Source: Euborellia annulipes
Taxonomy: Eukaryota; Arthropoda; Insecta; Dermaptera; Anisolabididae
Length of the DNA stretch: 64,000 nt
NCBI GenBank assembly: GCA_023213315.1
Contig: JAKCPI010016495.1
Coordinates: forward strand, 22,054-86,053
Direction: 5' to 3'
In this document: piece by piece, positions 12,726-24,995 of the stretch
How positions within the stretch are numbered: the stretch's first letter is position 1
Layout of the letters: each line of letters starts with the position of its first letter
The notes under the pieces: model-generated
Told to the model about the DNA's origin: nothing
The model's database searches: none
The model's input: the letters and a program-made list of their open reading frames with translations, nothing else
Made by a program: the position numbers and the translations under genes

Positions 12726-15538
12726 TTATTTCTATTTAATTCAATTGATTGGTATCCAATTCAATTGAAATCTCATCTAAATCGGCTTTTATATAACAAA
12801 TTCGATTTTTATTTTTCTCAATATGGCGTAAAATTTGAAGAGTCATGATTTCCTCGTAAATTGGATGGGGATTAAAAAAAAAAAATAGTTTCATAATTGT
12901 GCCAAAATAGTATTACGGTTAAAAGTTAAAATTAAAACAAAAACGTCATTTTTTAAAATGATGTTATTTATGACTCGTACATGTTTTGCCTTTTCTCAAA
13001 AACCAATTTAGTTAGCGAAACTTTCAGGATCTTATTATTTTATTAATACCTACAAATCCCCTAAGTATCGTTGAAATATCTTCCAAGGGCAAATTCACCG
13101 TACTTATATACCCACCCCTAGGGCCTTTTTCTGGAAAAAAATAATAAATAAAAAAATTCGTTCAAGGTGAGGATTCATATAGGCCTTTTTGTCGATTGAA
13201 TAATGATTGCCGGTTAAAAAGACAGATCCCTTCTATATGTATTGTTTATATCATCGATATCAATAAAAATGCGAGTTCATGTTCTATTTTTCAAGGTAAC
13301 AATTATTTTCTCTTTCTTTATCGTATAGAACAAAGCAAGCTTTGAAAGGAATTTCTCATTGGCCTTATTGACGAAATTCCCCCAACCCCAAAAATCTTAT
13401 TACAAATGCCTTATGATCTCGTTGGTGTTAGCTTTAAAATGGAATATTGAGAATTGGAATTTCAAAGGAGAATTTTTTTCTAGAAAAAAAGAATAGGAGA
13501 CAAATCGAGCCAATCAGCAGACAGTATTCAAAACGATTTCGAAAAAAACCAATATATATTGAAATATAAGGAGAATAAGCAATTGGATTCTTCAATTCAG
13601 GACTGAATCCATTAGAAAAGACTAAGTTATAAAAAAAAGGAAAAGAAAAGAAAGTAGTTGAAGTCGTAATGATTTTTTATCTAAGGATAAAAATAAGGGA
13701 TTGAATTCATAAGTTTGATTAATATATAAATTAAATTAACTTTGGAAATTTATGACTGTCCATTTATAAAGGAACACGAACAAAGACCTGAATCATTTTT
13801 ATTTTCAAAAGGTTCATTATTCGAATGGAAAAAAATGTAAATTCGTGCTAGAATGAAAAATAATTATTTAAATTTTAATCTTATGTTGGCTCAAATATCA
13901 GCAGAGATAATTTATTATTTCTATTAATAACACATAAGTATCCATACAAAAATTAACCCTTTCATAATAACAACAAACCTATCAAGAGGCCATCGTCAGA
14001 GGGGCCAGAAGTCCATCTCTGAATCAAATGTCTCAATCAATTAAAAATCAATTGAAATGAAAATTTGACTTCATAATCACTCATTGACATTATAAGACTT
14101 AAAAGTCACAGCTCTTTCTTATCTATTAGCGACTTCGGAATAATATTTTCACTGGGAGGGGTACGATATCAGGTCAAAATAAGGGCAATTTTTCGACTCG
14201 GGAGGGCTTGCTAAAATTCAGACTTGATATCTAGTTTTTATGTTTTAAGTTAAAGTAATTAATTATAAAACCTAAAAAAAAAAGTATAGCAAACAAAAAC
14301 CAAATTTTCTTCAATTCTCTAGGGATTCAGATACATTAGGAGTCATGTTGATGTTAGGAGATAAATAAAATTTGTTTATACGATGTCGAGTGAAGTCCCC
14401 TGATAGCTGATTTATTTTCTTTGAGCAAATCTAGCTGCTGATCGAAGGGGCACAAAGGCGGACCTAAAAGCCCACTCATCATTTATGCACGAAGGCAGAC
14501 CACACCACTCCATCTTAATTTGCTACAATCACCTCACGACAACTTACATCAAGATTAAAACAGATATTAGAGGGCTTAAATTATTACCGTCTCTTTTTTT
14601 TTTTGCTCCGCAATATTTCTAAGGAAATGAGGACATTAATAAATGTCATTTATATCTTTATAATAAATTTACGAATTAGGAAAAGAAGTTGTTAAAAAAA
14701 AATTTATATCTTTTATCCCTCTTCTAATTAGAAAATCCTTTAGGGAAGACGCTAAAGATTAATCTGGGGTTATATAAAAAATTTTTCAAAATGAAGTACA
14801 ACTTCAGCGAGATTATTTTAGCTTTACTAAAAAGGTCTCATGAGATTCTTCTAATCAAATTTTGTATTCGCCGTTGTCTAGAATTAGATCTAAGATCCGC
14901 TTCCCGCAAAGTAAAATAAAATTTATTTTATTTACCTTTTTCTTTCCTTGCCATTATTAATCCCGCGGTGCGGGGTCGGCAAAAAATTTATTTTATTTAT
15001 CAATTTATTTAAATAAATAAGGTCTAAATGGCCTCAAATGACGAGAAAAACTTTTTTTAATAGTTTTTTTAAGAGAAACTTTATATTAGCGTTTAATTAC
15101 GTATTAGAGTGTATTTAGGATGTTAAATTTGAATTTAATCCTAAAGACAAATGCTTTACAGATGATAATAATTATAAAGTTATATGTTGTAGATGTCAAA
15201 TTTGTTGACCGTAACTGTCTATTTAACTTTACAATATATACACGACATGAGATGAAAGAGGGGAATATCTAAATCTCAACTTGAGAATATTTTGATGAGA
15301 TTCTCTTCTATATGTCATCACAATGGGTTTAATTCAAATAATCATAAAATACAAATTGAGATATGAATGAATGTGTAAAATTTAAGCTTTAGAGTAGGAT
15401 TTGCTTTTATGAATGGACTATTAATTTTGAGGTGACTATTTAAAAAAAAATTGTTTCTTTTTTTTTGTTTCTTATTCGATATTCTTTCACTTAAAATCCT
15501 AGTATGAGAAACAGCGCTCTAGGTTATTTGTTAACTTT
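12726..15538. other. Non-coding AT-rich stretch
   Basis: Apart from a family-1 SINE scrap at about 12735-12775 (AATTGATTGGTATCCAATT), nothing is recognisable. No exon-like frame bounded by splice sites was seen. Confidence 0.5.
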
Positions 15539-16450
15539 TACTTTCTCTTACCCTATATATGAAATATAAATATATAGAGAGAAAGTATTGTGATCATGTC
15601 AAAAATTCAATGTCGAGATTTTGATGGAGATACACGTTTTGAGGTCTCTCCTGAGTTCAAAAATGTGAGTCCCACAAGTTGGTCTGTCTATGAACAAAAT
15701 CTCAGAAACGAAAAGAGTTAGGAGGTTGAAATTTTATATTTGAGTTAGGCACCCCCCTCCCCTCCAAGGGTTGAAAGCTTTTGAACAAAATCGCCAAAAA
15801 GTACTAGAAGTCAACTAATGCAGTTTTTTTTTCGATTTTCTCAAAATTCGCAACAACGATTTTGATTAAAATTCATAAACCAACTATTTTTTAGATGCTC
15901 TTTAAAAAGTATATCAGTGAAATTTTTTGTGAAAATCGTATGAAGTAAACTTTATTGATATAACTTACTTTTTTCAGTTTTTAACACATTACTGATATAA
16001 TATTTCAGATTTTTCAAATTCATTTTCCTGCTAGAGCCGATGTTAAATCCTTATGGGAATTTGCATGTTAATTTCGATTCAAAAGGGGGTCAGTCCCCTT
16101 TCAAACTTTTTACACATTTGAAAATTTTTTTTCCAATTCTTATGAAATTTTGTATAGAATTCTCTATTGTGTATAAAATATCCAAATATGAGATTAAAAT
16201 TTTGAAAAATAACCATAGTTTATTTCAAGCAGTCAACATTTAAAATACACAGAGCCTATGGAAAATTTTGAATCAATTGACTTTTTTACTTTTTACTTAT
16301 GAAATGCAAGTGCTCAAGTTAACTAAGATGCTATGAGAAACTAAATATATCTCGACACAAAAAATCTGGTGTGATAAGCACGGTGCACAACTTTCTTTTA
16401 CCGAAGGATAAGAGAAAGCTGTTTGCTGTGCGCCACCATACAGATTTTTA
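15539..16450 (+). mobile_element. Hairpin-ended repeat family, copy 3 (variant interior, both ends present)
   Basis: Starts TACTTTCTCTTACCC with a TA-rich palindrome. It carries the family interior, then the ORF-like module (16040-16243), then unique sequence. It ends with the terminal hairpin (AATCTGGTGTGAT at about 16365 to CATACAGATTTTT at 16450). This copy links the ORF-like module to the same hairpin end as the other copies. Confidence 0.7.
16040..16243 (+). pseudogene. ORF-like module within a repeat, 67 codons
   Basis: Begins MLNPYGNLHVNFDSKGG and ends NNHSLFQAVNI followed by TAA. Compared with the 12.4 kb copy it differs by a 6-base deletion in the middle, which keeps the frame, and by scattered substitutions. 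No domain is recognised. Confidence 0.25.
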
Positions 16451-17529
16451 AATTTTATCTATTTCAAGTAAATCTTTAAATTCTGGTGGCAATACTACCT
16501 TGCGTTCGATAAACCCACTTTTAGTTCCACACCAAGATAATAAGTATAATTACCTGATATGTGAAAATGTTAAATTTCCTTTTAAACTTCAACCAAAGGT
16601 ATAAGTTAATTAATTAATAAATAAATACCCATCTTTTTTTACCCATCCATTTTTACTTTCTTTTTTTATTTTTATAATGAATTATTTAAGAATTTCAAAA
16701 TAATATGTAATAAATTCACGCAAAGATTATATTATCTCAAGTTTTCTTTTTTCATTTCTACTCTGTCTATTTAATGAAAACATTTAAAGGAGTGAGTAAC
16801 TTTTGAGTAACGAATTTGCGGTAACATCCGTCATTCTTCAATTTTATATATTTTCATTAAAAGAAAGGAAGGAAGGCCTCAATTTCCCTCGCTCTTTCCA
16901 TATGCATGTGCCTTCTCATTCTGTCTTTCTTTGGGGTAATGTTATTATTCTAGATAAGAACTTGAAGGGCCTCAAATTGCGAACACCTGCTGTCGTGATC
17001 AAGCTCCGTTTGCATTATCGCGTAATTTTGCTCCTCCATCTCGTTCTATTCTCCCGGACTGTGCTTTTAATTTATAATTAGAATATCTTACCTATCTAAA
17101 GCAAGTCCCTTAGCTTGTGATAAATTTATCATTTTATCGTAGGTGCATAATCAAATATTTTAGAAAGAATAATTTATTTATATAAAAGTGTGATATTGTG
17201 ATATAGAAGTTTAAAAAGAGTATAGATGTGTCAAATCATATAAGTTTAATCTAAATTTTTTAAAAGAGTGCAATACTCACTGCTTAGTCTTTAATACCAT
17301 TTAATTATATTAAATTTTAATAAAACCAGTGTAGGATTATACGGCTTATTTATTAACCTCTTTTTATCTAATGTCTGATTTATTATAATAATATTCAAAA
17401 CAACTATATACGTATTTTTTACGAATATGAAATCAGTTTCTTATAACAGTCTAGTTTTTTTTTTTAAGTACGTTTAGACGCCGCTCCTATGCCCCCTTAA
17501 ATATATTTGTATTACGTTAATAAAATTAT
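16451..17529. other. Non-coding AT-rich stretch
   Basis: A 92-codon plus-strand frame at 16803-17081 has no start or splice context that I would trust and no domain. Nothing else is seen. Confidence 0.45.
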
Positions 17530-17625
17530 TCATTTAGTTGAATTGGTAGCGAATTCAATTGAAGTGAATTTTTTCGCTTGGGGCGGGAAGCGAACCCCTG
17601 ACGCCTAGCACTAGAGACATATCTC
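17530..17625 (-). mobile_element. tRNA-derived SINE fragment (family 1)
   Basis: Reads as the reversed family body GAATTGGTAGCGAATTCAAT followed by a reversed B box GAAGCGAACCCCTGACG. Head and tail are lost. Confidence 0.55.
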
Positions 17626-19043
17626 TGCGTTATGGACCAAAATAACTTTTAATTTCATCATGACTAGTCAACATTTGGTATTGGATCTTATTGAATAGCA
17701 TTTTTAATTAATTTGAAAGTATAGAACGCCTGGAGGTTAGGCAACTAATTTAACTTACCTTTATATTTTTTGCTTAATGTACAGGCGTTCGTGTTTTTCA
17801 TCAATATTTTTTATATAATCTAATAAATTAAATATTCGTGCCAAGAAGAAGAATACGTAGAAGAATTCATCATTTAAATAATTCAAATGATCGCTTCGAA
17901 GAATTTATTTTTACTCATTAGCTGTGTCACCCGTACGCACAGCACGAAAAAAAGACGAACTTCGCACAGTTCACCCAAAGGCAATGAAGTGCTGTTTTGT
18001 CGCAAATTTTGAATAAAGCAGTTGGATAACTACCCAAAAAGAAAACTAAGTCCAACGTGACGCTTGTCGCACAGTTTGTGTGTCATTTCCACACTTGGGG
18101 CGGGACAGAACTGGGATGCTCTCGTCTCACTTCTCGCGGTTCTCTCTTACAAAATGTGAACAGTTTCGGTTTTGCTCTGTTTTATACATGCGTATCAATC
18201 TACGCCGAACCTTATGATTAATTCAGAAACACACGAGATAAGATCCTTTGAGAATTAATTAAGTAATCTTTAATTATACTGTCTAAATTACCTGTAATTT
18301 TCAGAGACAAAAATTTCATCAATCAATATTTTTAACCGGCTTCCTTTTCCTGTTTACTTAAGATATTAATAAGTTATAAATAGAATGATTTATCATTAAA
18401 TAATAATACATTCGCTTGGAATAAGAATTTAGAAAATATTAATAAACTTTTATCAAAGCCTCACTGAACTAAAAAAAGACATTTTGACATTTCACAAAAT
18501 GACATCGAACAAGAACTCTTAGGTTATATTTAGAATCTTAAAAATAAGCATATTATTGACAATATTTATTTTTTTCTGCTCCAATAACAGAGACCAAGAA
18601 GATATGAATAATTTAATATTATTGATTCTAATTAATGGGGTTGAAAATGATCGGCAACAAATATCGTATATAGACAATAAACCAATCACCTTTTATGAGC
18701 TAGGATACAAATATGGGGTTTAGTCCTCACCCCTCCACTTGAATTCTAAAAAATAAAATAAAATACATAATTTAACATTTAAAAAGGAGAAACTGAATTA
18801 AGTATTTAACTATCACTTATTTAAAGTCATTGGGCCCAGATTTAATAATGCTAACGACTATAATTTATATTAATTTTATCGCTCTGAAGAGTAAACTAAA
18901 TAGTGACTTTTAAAATATGAAATAAATTTTATATTAGAGATAAATGGAGGCTACACATTTATTACACTCTTCTGTTACTTAAAGGTCAGTTATTCGCATT
19001 CCGTTTTCATCGATAAAATTTATTTTAAATAAGTGGCTGGCGG
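17626..19043. other. Non-coding stretch with a G+C-richer patch
   Basis: The patch at about 17930-18220 (CGTACGCACAGCACG, GGGGCGGGACAGAACTGGG) stands out in composition. I cannot assign it: no open frame, tRNA-like box or inverted end is visible. The rest is A+T-rich. Confidence 0.4.
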
Positions 19044-19084
19044 GTATATAAACTGTAAAAAAATTAAAACATTAAATTAAATAT
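19044..19084 (+). repeat. 41-base direct repeat (partner at 21548-21588)
   Basis: A 41-base A+T-rich string beginning GTATATAAACTGTAAAA recurs at 21548-21588 with one difference. The pair brackets the 1.6 kb palindrome and the hAT-like element. Confidence 0.6.
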
Positions 19085-19214
19085 CTCCTGGCTAAATTTG
19101 ATTTTAATTTAGATGTTTACTCTTTAATTTTCGAGCATCGGACACCACGATGACCTCTGGTTCGTAATCGTGTACAGAACACCGTAATTTTGGTCTGTAT
19201 TTTTGTTTTCTAAC

Positions 19215-20800
19215 TATACCGGGTGGGCCAATAGTGCGTGGACGGAAGATTGTGGGCTTATTAACGGACATTTTTAAAATTTGTTGATCGCACATAATGT
19301 GGGGCCTTTAGGGCTACAAATTAAAAATATCTTCGTTCCAATTGCACCTCATATACAGGGTGGTCCATATCAAAGTTATGTTTTTTTAAATGGAACGCCC
19401 TATATATTATTGCATATTTGGATTCTACGGCCAATTTTAGTATGAGTTTATGTCATGCAATGTATTCCAAACCAAACGGTTTAGCCGCAAATCGGGCTTT
19501 AGTGAAAAAACTGCTGTCTGGAAAAAATTGAATATCTCGCGAACCATAAAACTTCGGGGACTGTTCTTTTGTGAGGTTACTAACTATGAAATGTACTAAT
19601 GTAGGCCAGATGGGTAACCCGAAACAATTCTTATGTTGGGAGAAATGGTCATGCCAATTTGGAAAATTTCAATCATGGATAACTTCATTTTTTCAAATGG
19701 AACATGCTACTTTTTTTTATCCCATGGGACGTGAAATTTAATTATCTTTTAGATGATATAAGATTGTCTATATCTATCTTTGGTAGTTTTCTTTTTATTC
19801 CAAAATATCTGATAACGAAAAAAAAAAATATTTTTTATAGACAAAATAATTGAAAAAAAAAATCCAAACGCAAAACAAAATTGTAATAAATGGAAAAAAT
19901 ATGCTAAATATTCGAAAATATCTTTAAATTTCCTTAAAATCATTTATTTGAACTTCTCTAAGAAGTCCCGCTTGCTCAAATTCGGGTTATGATTTGTCAA
20001 CAAGATGGCGCACCTGCCCGGCACCTGCTCACTTGATCATAACCCGAATTTCTTTTTCGAGAAGTTCAAATAAATGATTTTAAGGGAAATTTAAAGACAT
20101 TTTCGAATATTTAGCATATTTTTTCCATTTATTCAATTTTGTTTTGCGTTTGGGTTTTTTTTCAATTATTTTGTCTATAATAAATATTTTTTTTTTTCGT
20201 TATCAGATATTTTGGAATAAAAAGATAACTACCAAAGATAGATATAGACAACCTTATATCATCTGAAAGATAATTAAATTTCACGTCCCATGGGATAAAA
20301 AAAGTATCATGTTCCATTTGAAAAAATGAAGTTATCCATGATTGAAATTTTCCAAATTGGCATGGCCATTTCTCCCAACACAAGAATAATTCCGAGTTAC
20401 CCTTCTGGCCTACATTAGTACATTTCATGGTTAGTAACCTCACAAAAGAACAGTCCCCGAAGTTTTATGGTTCGCGAGATATTCAATTTTTTCCAGACAG
20501 CAGTTTTTTCACAAAAGCCCGATTTGCGGCTAAACGGTTTGTTTTAGAATACATTGCATGACATAAACTCATACTAAAATTGGCCGTAGAATCCAAATAT
20601 GCAATAATATACAGGGCGTTCCATTTAAAAAAACATAACTTTGATATGGACCACCCTGTATATGAGGTGCAATTGGAACGAAAATATTTTTAATTTGTAG
20701 CCCTAAAGGCCCCACATTATGTGCAATCAACAAATTTTAAAAATGTCCGTTAATAAGCCCACAATCTTCCGTCCACGCACTATTGGCCCACCCGGTATAC
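19215..20800. mobile_element. 1.6 kb near-perfect palindrome with TA-flanked inverted ends
   Basis: The left end reads TATACCGGGTGGGCCAATAG and the right end TATTGGCCCACCCGGTATA. Arms of about 770 bp stay matched through a central loop near 19985-20035 (AACAAGATGGCGCACCTG). The TA at each end fits a Tc1/mariner-type target. Internal GGGTGGTCCATATC motifs resemble inner mariner-type ends. The minus-strand frame in the right arm (20162-20443) and its counterpart in the left arm are mirror copies without a transposase signature. I infer a non-autonomous foldback element or an inverted duplication of one. Confidence 0.7.
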
Positions 20801-20894
20801 TGCTATTTTCTACTTCCACTGATTTAACCAACTCATTATTTAGACGATATATCGTCGATACATACTGGTTTGAAGAACTCTCTTAACCAGCGAG

Positions 20895-21331
20895 TAGGGC
20901 TGGACGGTAAACCGGTTTACCGGTAAAAACCGGTAAAAATTTTTTACCGAAAACGCGGTAACGAACCTCTAATTCGATAAAAACCGTTTTTTTTCGAAAG
21001 TCGGTAAAAACCTATTTTTTCGGGCGGTAAAAAATTTTGGTTCGGCGAGAAAAAAAATGTTCCGCGGCGGCAAACCAAATTGTGGTTCCGCGGAAAATTT
21101 TGGTTCCGCGGGGAAAAAAAAATGTTTCGGCAAAAAATTGGCTCTCTAAAAAAAAGGTAAAATATTTTTCCGGCCGGGGAAAAATTTTGGTTCCGCGAAA
21201 AAAAAAAAATGTTCCGCGGCGGCAAACTTTGGTTCCGCGGGCGGTAAAAAATTTTTACCGACTTTCGAGAAAAACCGTTTTTTTTTTCATTATCGAGGTC
21301 GGTAATGAAAATCCATTACCGTCCAGCCCTA
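20895..21331. mobile_element. hAT-type MITE with perfect 8-bp target duplication
   Basis: Ends TAGGGCTGGACGGTAA and TTACCGTCCAGCCCTA are inverted. Both flanks are CCAGCGAG (20887-20894 and 21332-21339), an exact 8-bp duplication. The interior is built from GGTAAAAACCGG- and GGTTCCGCGG-type repeats in both orientations. The open frames on both strands here are by-products of that inverted structure. Confidence 0.85.
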
Positions 21332-21367
21332 CCAGCGAGTAGTAGAGCCATATCATTGAGACGGAAT

Positions 21368-21421
21368 TTTTATTTATTTAACAAGACATGTGAGTGTTCT
21401 TTATTGATGAGGCCAAACATT
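21368..21421 (+). repeat. Fragment of SINE family 3 arm
   Basis: TTAACAAGAC and TGATGAGGCCAAACAT match the arm of the tRNA-headed foldback at 49864-50012, without the tRNA-like head. Confidence 0.55.
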
Positions 21422-21603
21422 TTTATTTATGTCATTTGGAGTGGGGGGGGAGGGGGCAAGGGTGGCATTTGCCCCCACACCCAAGGCTTTGATTTTTTTT
21501 TTCATTTTATATTATTCTAAATAAACTATCTCAAAATATACCTACGTGTATATAAACTGTAAAAAAATTAAAATATTAAATTAAATATGTTTTGGCGAAT
21601 TTT

Positions 21604-21865
21604 TTTTTTTTTTATTGAAAAAACATTCACACTTTTTTCTCATTCACACCCACATTCACACAGTCTTTTCGGCAACTTAGGCCATTTAAGACTTTTAACG
21701 ATACTCATATGTTTAATATATCTATTGGGGGTCCAGGCATTTCTATTTAAGCCATTTGGTATCCAAATGCCTTAAATTAAATCATCGGACTGCCTGGGGT
21801 CCGAACCTGCGACTTTTGGTATACGAGGTTAGCACGCTAACCCCTACACCAAGCCCCGAGGGCTA
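21604..21865 (-). mobile_element. tRNA-derived SINE (family 2), full length, minus
   Basis: From the left: reversed A tail, then ACACTTTTTTCTCATTCACAC (reversed GTGTGAGTG tail), TTTTCGGCAACTTAGGCC, AAGCCATTTGG and ATCATCGGACTGCCTGG. Next come the B box CCGAACCTGCGAC and a reversed A box GCTAACCCCTACACCAAG. Target duplication GGCGAATTTT is present on both sides (21594-21603, 21866-21875). Confidence 0.8.
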
Positions 21866-21875
21866 GGCGAATTTT

Positions 21876-23443
21876 GAGATACCTATTTGAATCATATAAG
21901 ATTATATGATTTTAAAAACATTAAGAAAAGAATGTTAATATTTGTTTTAATATTAAGATTATATAGCAAGAGGAAAAACATTTTATTTAGAAATTCGCTT
22001 GAAAAATACGTATTCACCTGTTAGATTTGTTTGCATGTCTCAGCTTCATTAATTTATAGTTCCATAAGAAAAAAAAAGACAAATCCATAAGCCTATAAAG
22101 TTCCGATAGCATATCTGTGAATTTCAATCTCCTCAGAATGTTTTAGTTAAATTTCCTAAATTGATAACTGTTTTAATAATTTAATTAATAATAATACAGT
22201 ATATAGAAGAATTAGAAATGATTTAAATTTTAGCTTGCATGTAGGCTAATTAAAAATAATGACAGTCAAATGTTAATACTAAAGATGTGAAAATCATTTT
22301 ATTTTTAGTTTAACGAATTAATTATACTAATCGCCTCAAAGTAAATGATTTGACTTCGCATTATTATGATCTTCTTATAGGAAACACTTATAGGAGCAGA
22401 TATGAACGCTATTAAAAGGAAAGAAATTGTCAAATATTTATAAAGTATTTCTAATATTAATAATAATAATAATAATTTATTCATTAGATTCCTTGCCCTA
22501 CCCCTTTCTGGGATTTTGGGCTACATATATGTATTAACTTTTACATATTAATTAAACATATAAAACTTATATCCACATGCTGTACTTCATTTACAAACAA
22601 TTTATTCATTTTTAAAAGTTCAAATGAATATAATCAACCTTCTTGATTATTTCTTATGTACCTCCACAAACTGCACCAGGTCTTGTCCGGTCCACAGGAT
22701 ATCGCTCTTCCCCATTCTTCGTCATCCCTTATTCCCTCTCGTCTTCTTTGTCTCCACGCCTTTACGTCCGTCTTCACCTGACCATCCAACGTTTTGCATC
22801 TCATTAAGTATATTTCTAATATACCTTGTATTTTATATCTGATTTCTTTCTTCCCTCCTCTAAAATTTTTTATAATTACAATAATCTAAGTTTTTTTTTC
22901 TAAGTCTAAAAAAAAAAAATATTTTTATTCTCTTACATTTTAATATCTTTATTAAAAATCAACGCGAATATTCTTTTCTTCTAAAAATAAATTTAAGCAA
23001 AAGTTAAAAATAAGAACTCCGAGTTGGCAAAAGCGTTGATTTTTAATTAAACTCAACACTTGATAATAAATAAACGTTATGTTAAGGATAAGAGGCGTTT
23101 TTTTATTTTTTTATTTTACTTTCTGGTTCAACTGTTTATTGTTAAAATTGCGTGAAGACTTTTTTCTTAAGCTCTTAAAAAGTGTATATAATATATACTG
23201 TATATAATATTATATAGAAAGAAATCTTTTCTTGGAACGTTTCATTGAATCTCTCTTATGTATTTTCTGGAGGAAAATCTCACCAGGGACCTCTTAATAT
23301 AAAGTATCTTATTTTTTTCGTATTAACCAGGGTCAGAATTGAGTACAAATAAAACATGAGTTTTAAACAAGCTGAAAAGATCAATTTTCAACGGTCAATA
23401 ATACAAAATAAAAATTTCTTAAATATAATTTAGAAATAGATGT
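21876..23443. other. Non-coding AT-rich stretch
   Basis: No supported gene. A G+C-richer patch at 22660-22810 looks like decayed coding sequence on the minus strand (EEWGRAISCGPDKTW in one frame), possibly a LINE relic, but this is too weak to assign. Confidence 0.4.
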
Positions 23444-23671
23444 ACCTCATATGAAACGTCGGGGTTCGGCCCAGGAGTCGATGATTTTATTTAAGCCATT
23501 TGGATCCAGATGGCTAAATAAAAATGCTGAACCCTCAATATATACATTAATTACAACGTTATCGTCTAAAGTCTTAAATGGCTGAGTTGCGAAAAGACTG
23601 TGTGAATGTGTGTGTGAGTGTGAGTGGAATGAGAAAAAGTGTGAATGTTTTTATGAAAAAAAAAAAAAAAA
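23444..23671 (+). mobile_element. tRNA-derived SINE (family 2), 5'-truncated
   Basis: Begins inside the head at ACCTCATATGAAACGTCGG, keeps the B box GGGGTTCGGCCC, the ATGATTTTATTTAAGCCATT body and the GTGTGAGTG tail, and ends in an A run. AGAAATAGATGT occurs at both ends (23432-23443 and 23672-23683), a clean 12-bp target duplication that fixes the boundaries. Confidence 0.8.
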
Positions 23672-24248
23672 GAAATAGATGTGTTACTTGATTATTTCGA
23701 TCTTATTAATGGCGATATGTAATAAATAAATCACTATTCTATCATCTAAGTGGGCATGGATATAGGTATGAGGTGGCTTAGTTTGAAATTTGGGAAGATG
23801 AAATCGATAAGCCTACAGTTGAGATGAGTTAATGAAAATTTTTATCCTACTCTAATACACTGTCAGCAAAAAGTTCCTTCTCCAAGTGTCTCATGTTCGG
23901 CTAACTAAATAATTTACTGAATACTGAGTCCGCTTATTCCGAATCAGAAAATTGTCCTTGGTTCGACCTGATATAGTAAATTTAATTTTGATTTCACCCT
24001 GGGATTCTATTGTCTAAATATAAATTTATCGACCTGGACTCGGTACGCACGTGGCAGGACAAAAACAGGTCTAAATTTTTGGTCACTAACCGACTAATTT
24101 TTTTTTTTTTTTCGAGTCCCGTATGAAAATATGTTAGTTTTTCATGTTTTAAGAGACATCTCCAAAGATGAGCCCAAAAAAATATTTTTTAAGGGTCGCT
24201 CAAAATTTTTAAAAATTTTCAAATTAGAAAGAGACGAAAGAGAAATTA

Positions 24249-24599
24249 TCAATTGATATAATTGGAGGTTTACTTCTTTTAAATCCGTGGAGTTCACGGT
24301 AATGAAAAAACAAAGTATTTTACTTTATTATGCAGGAATTTTATTGCCAGACAACTGTTGTGTGCACATTCTCACAGTTTCGGTCCGAAAAGGACCATCA
24401 TCAGGCCTGAAACATACAAATTGTTTTCTTAAACTTTCAGGCCTGATGATGGTCCTTTTCGGACCGAAACTGTGAGAATGTGCACACAACAGTTGTCTGG
24501 CAATAAAATTCCTGCATAATAAAGTAAAATACTTTGTTTTTTCATTACCGTGAACTCCACGGATTTAAAAGAAGTAAACCTCCAATTATATCAATTGAT
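24249..24599. repeat. Near-perfect foldback with hammerhead-like core on both arms
   Basis: Arms of about 150 bp mirror each other from ATCAATTGATATAATTGG to its complement at 24599, with few mismatches, so the element is young or kept identical. At the centre each arm carries CTGATGA, then stem II GGTCC/GGACC around TTTTC, then GAAACTGTG. The base after GAAACTGT is G where a hammerhead needs A, C or U, so this copy looks catalytically dead. Confidence 0.8.
24443..24475 (+). ncRNA. Hammerhead-ribozyme-like motif
   Basis: CTGATGA, a single T, then a perfect 5-bp stem II and GAAACTGTG. The same motif is read on the minus strand at about 24371-24407. Confidence 0.4.
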
Positions 24600-24695
24600 T
24601 TTCAAATTAGTCAAAAATCGATTTTTTTCTTTTTTTTTTAATTTTTATTCTCATTACGGAAAATTTTATAGACGAAAAAAATACGTTTCTCAAAT

Positions 24696-24987
24696 CATGG
24701 GCGTACCCAGGATCAAATCTAGGGGGGGGGGCATGGTCAGATCATGGTCGTCCAGGGGGGGGCAGATCATGGTCGTCCAGATTGTGACATAGCTATTTTT
24801 TATATAGAGGGGTAAAGCCTTCGAATTAAAGGCCTAAAAACCCTCGAGTCCTAACAAAAAGAATCATTCCCCGTCGCCAACCACCAATTTTGTTTCGTTT
24901 CATCACTTTATAAACATTTAATTTTTTTTTTTGTTGCTTCTAGGGGGGGGGGCAGCTGCCCCCTGCCCCTCGCTGGGTACGCCCATG
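24696..24987. mobile_element. hAT-like MITE with 8-bp target duplication and G-runs
   Basis: Inverted ends CATGGGCGTACCCAG and CTGGGTACGCCCATG. TCTCAAAT lies exactly at both borders (24688-24695, 24988-24995). The interior has runs of 7-10 G and AGATCATGGTCGTCCAG repeated twice. Confidence 0.8.
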
Positions 24988-24995
24988 TCTCAAAT

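Noticed and set aside
16803..17081. 92-codon plus-strand frame
   Set aside because: No domain, no signal peptide of quality and no splice or promoter context; composition is only slightly above background.
20944..21342. Open frames of 93 and 101 codons on opposite strands
   Set aside because: Produced by the motif-repeat interior of the 20895-21331 MITE; stop-free because of composition.
22660..22810. Possible LINE 3' coding relic on the minus strand
   Set aside because: One short frame looks protein-like, but stops and lack of a recognisable motif prevent assignment.
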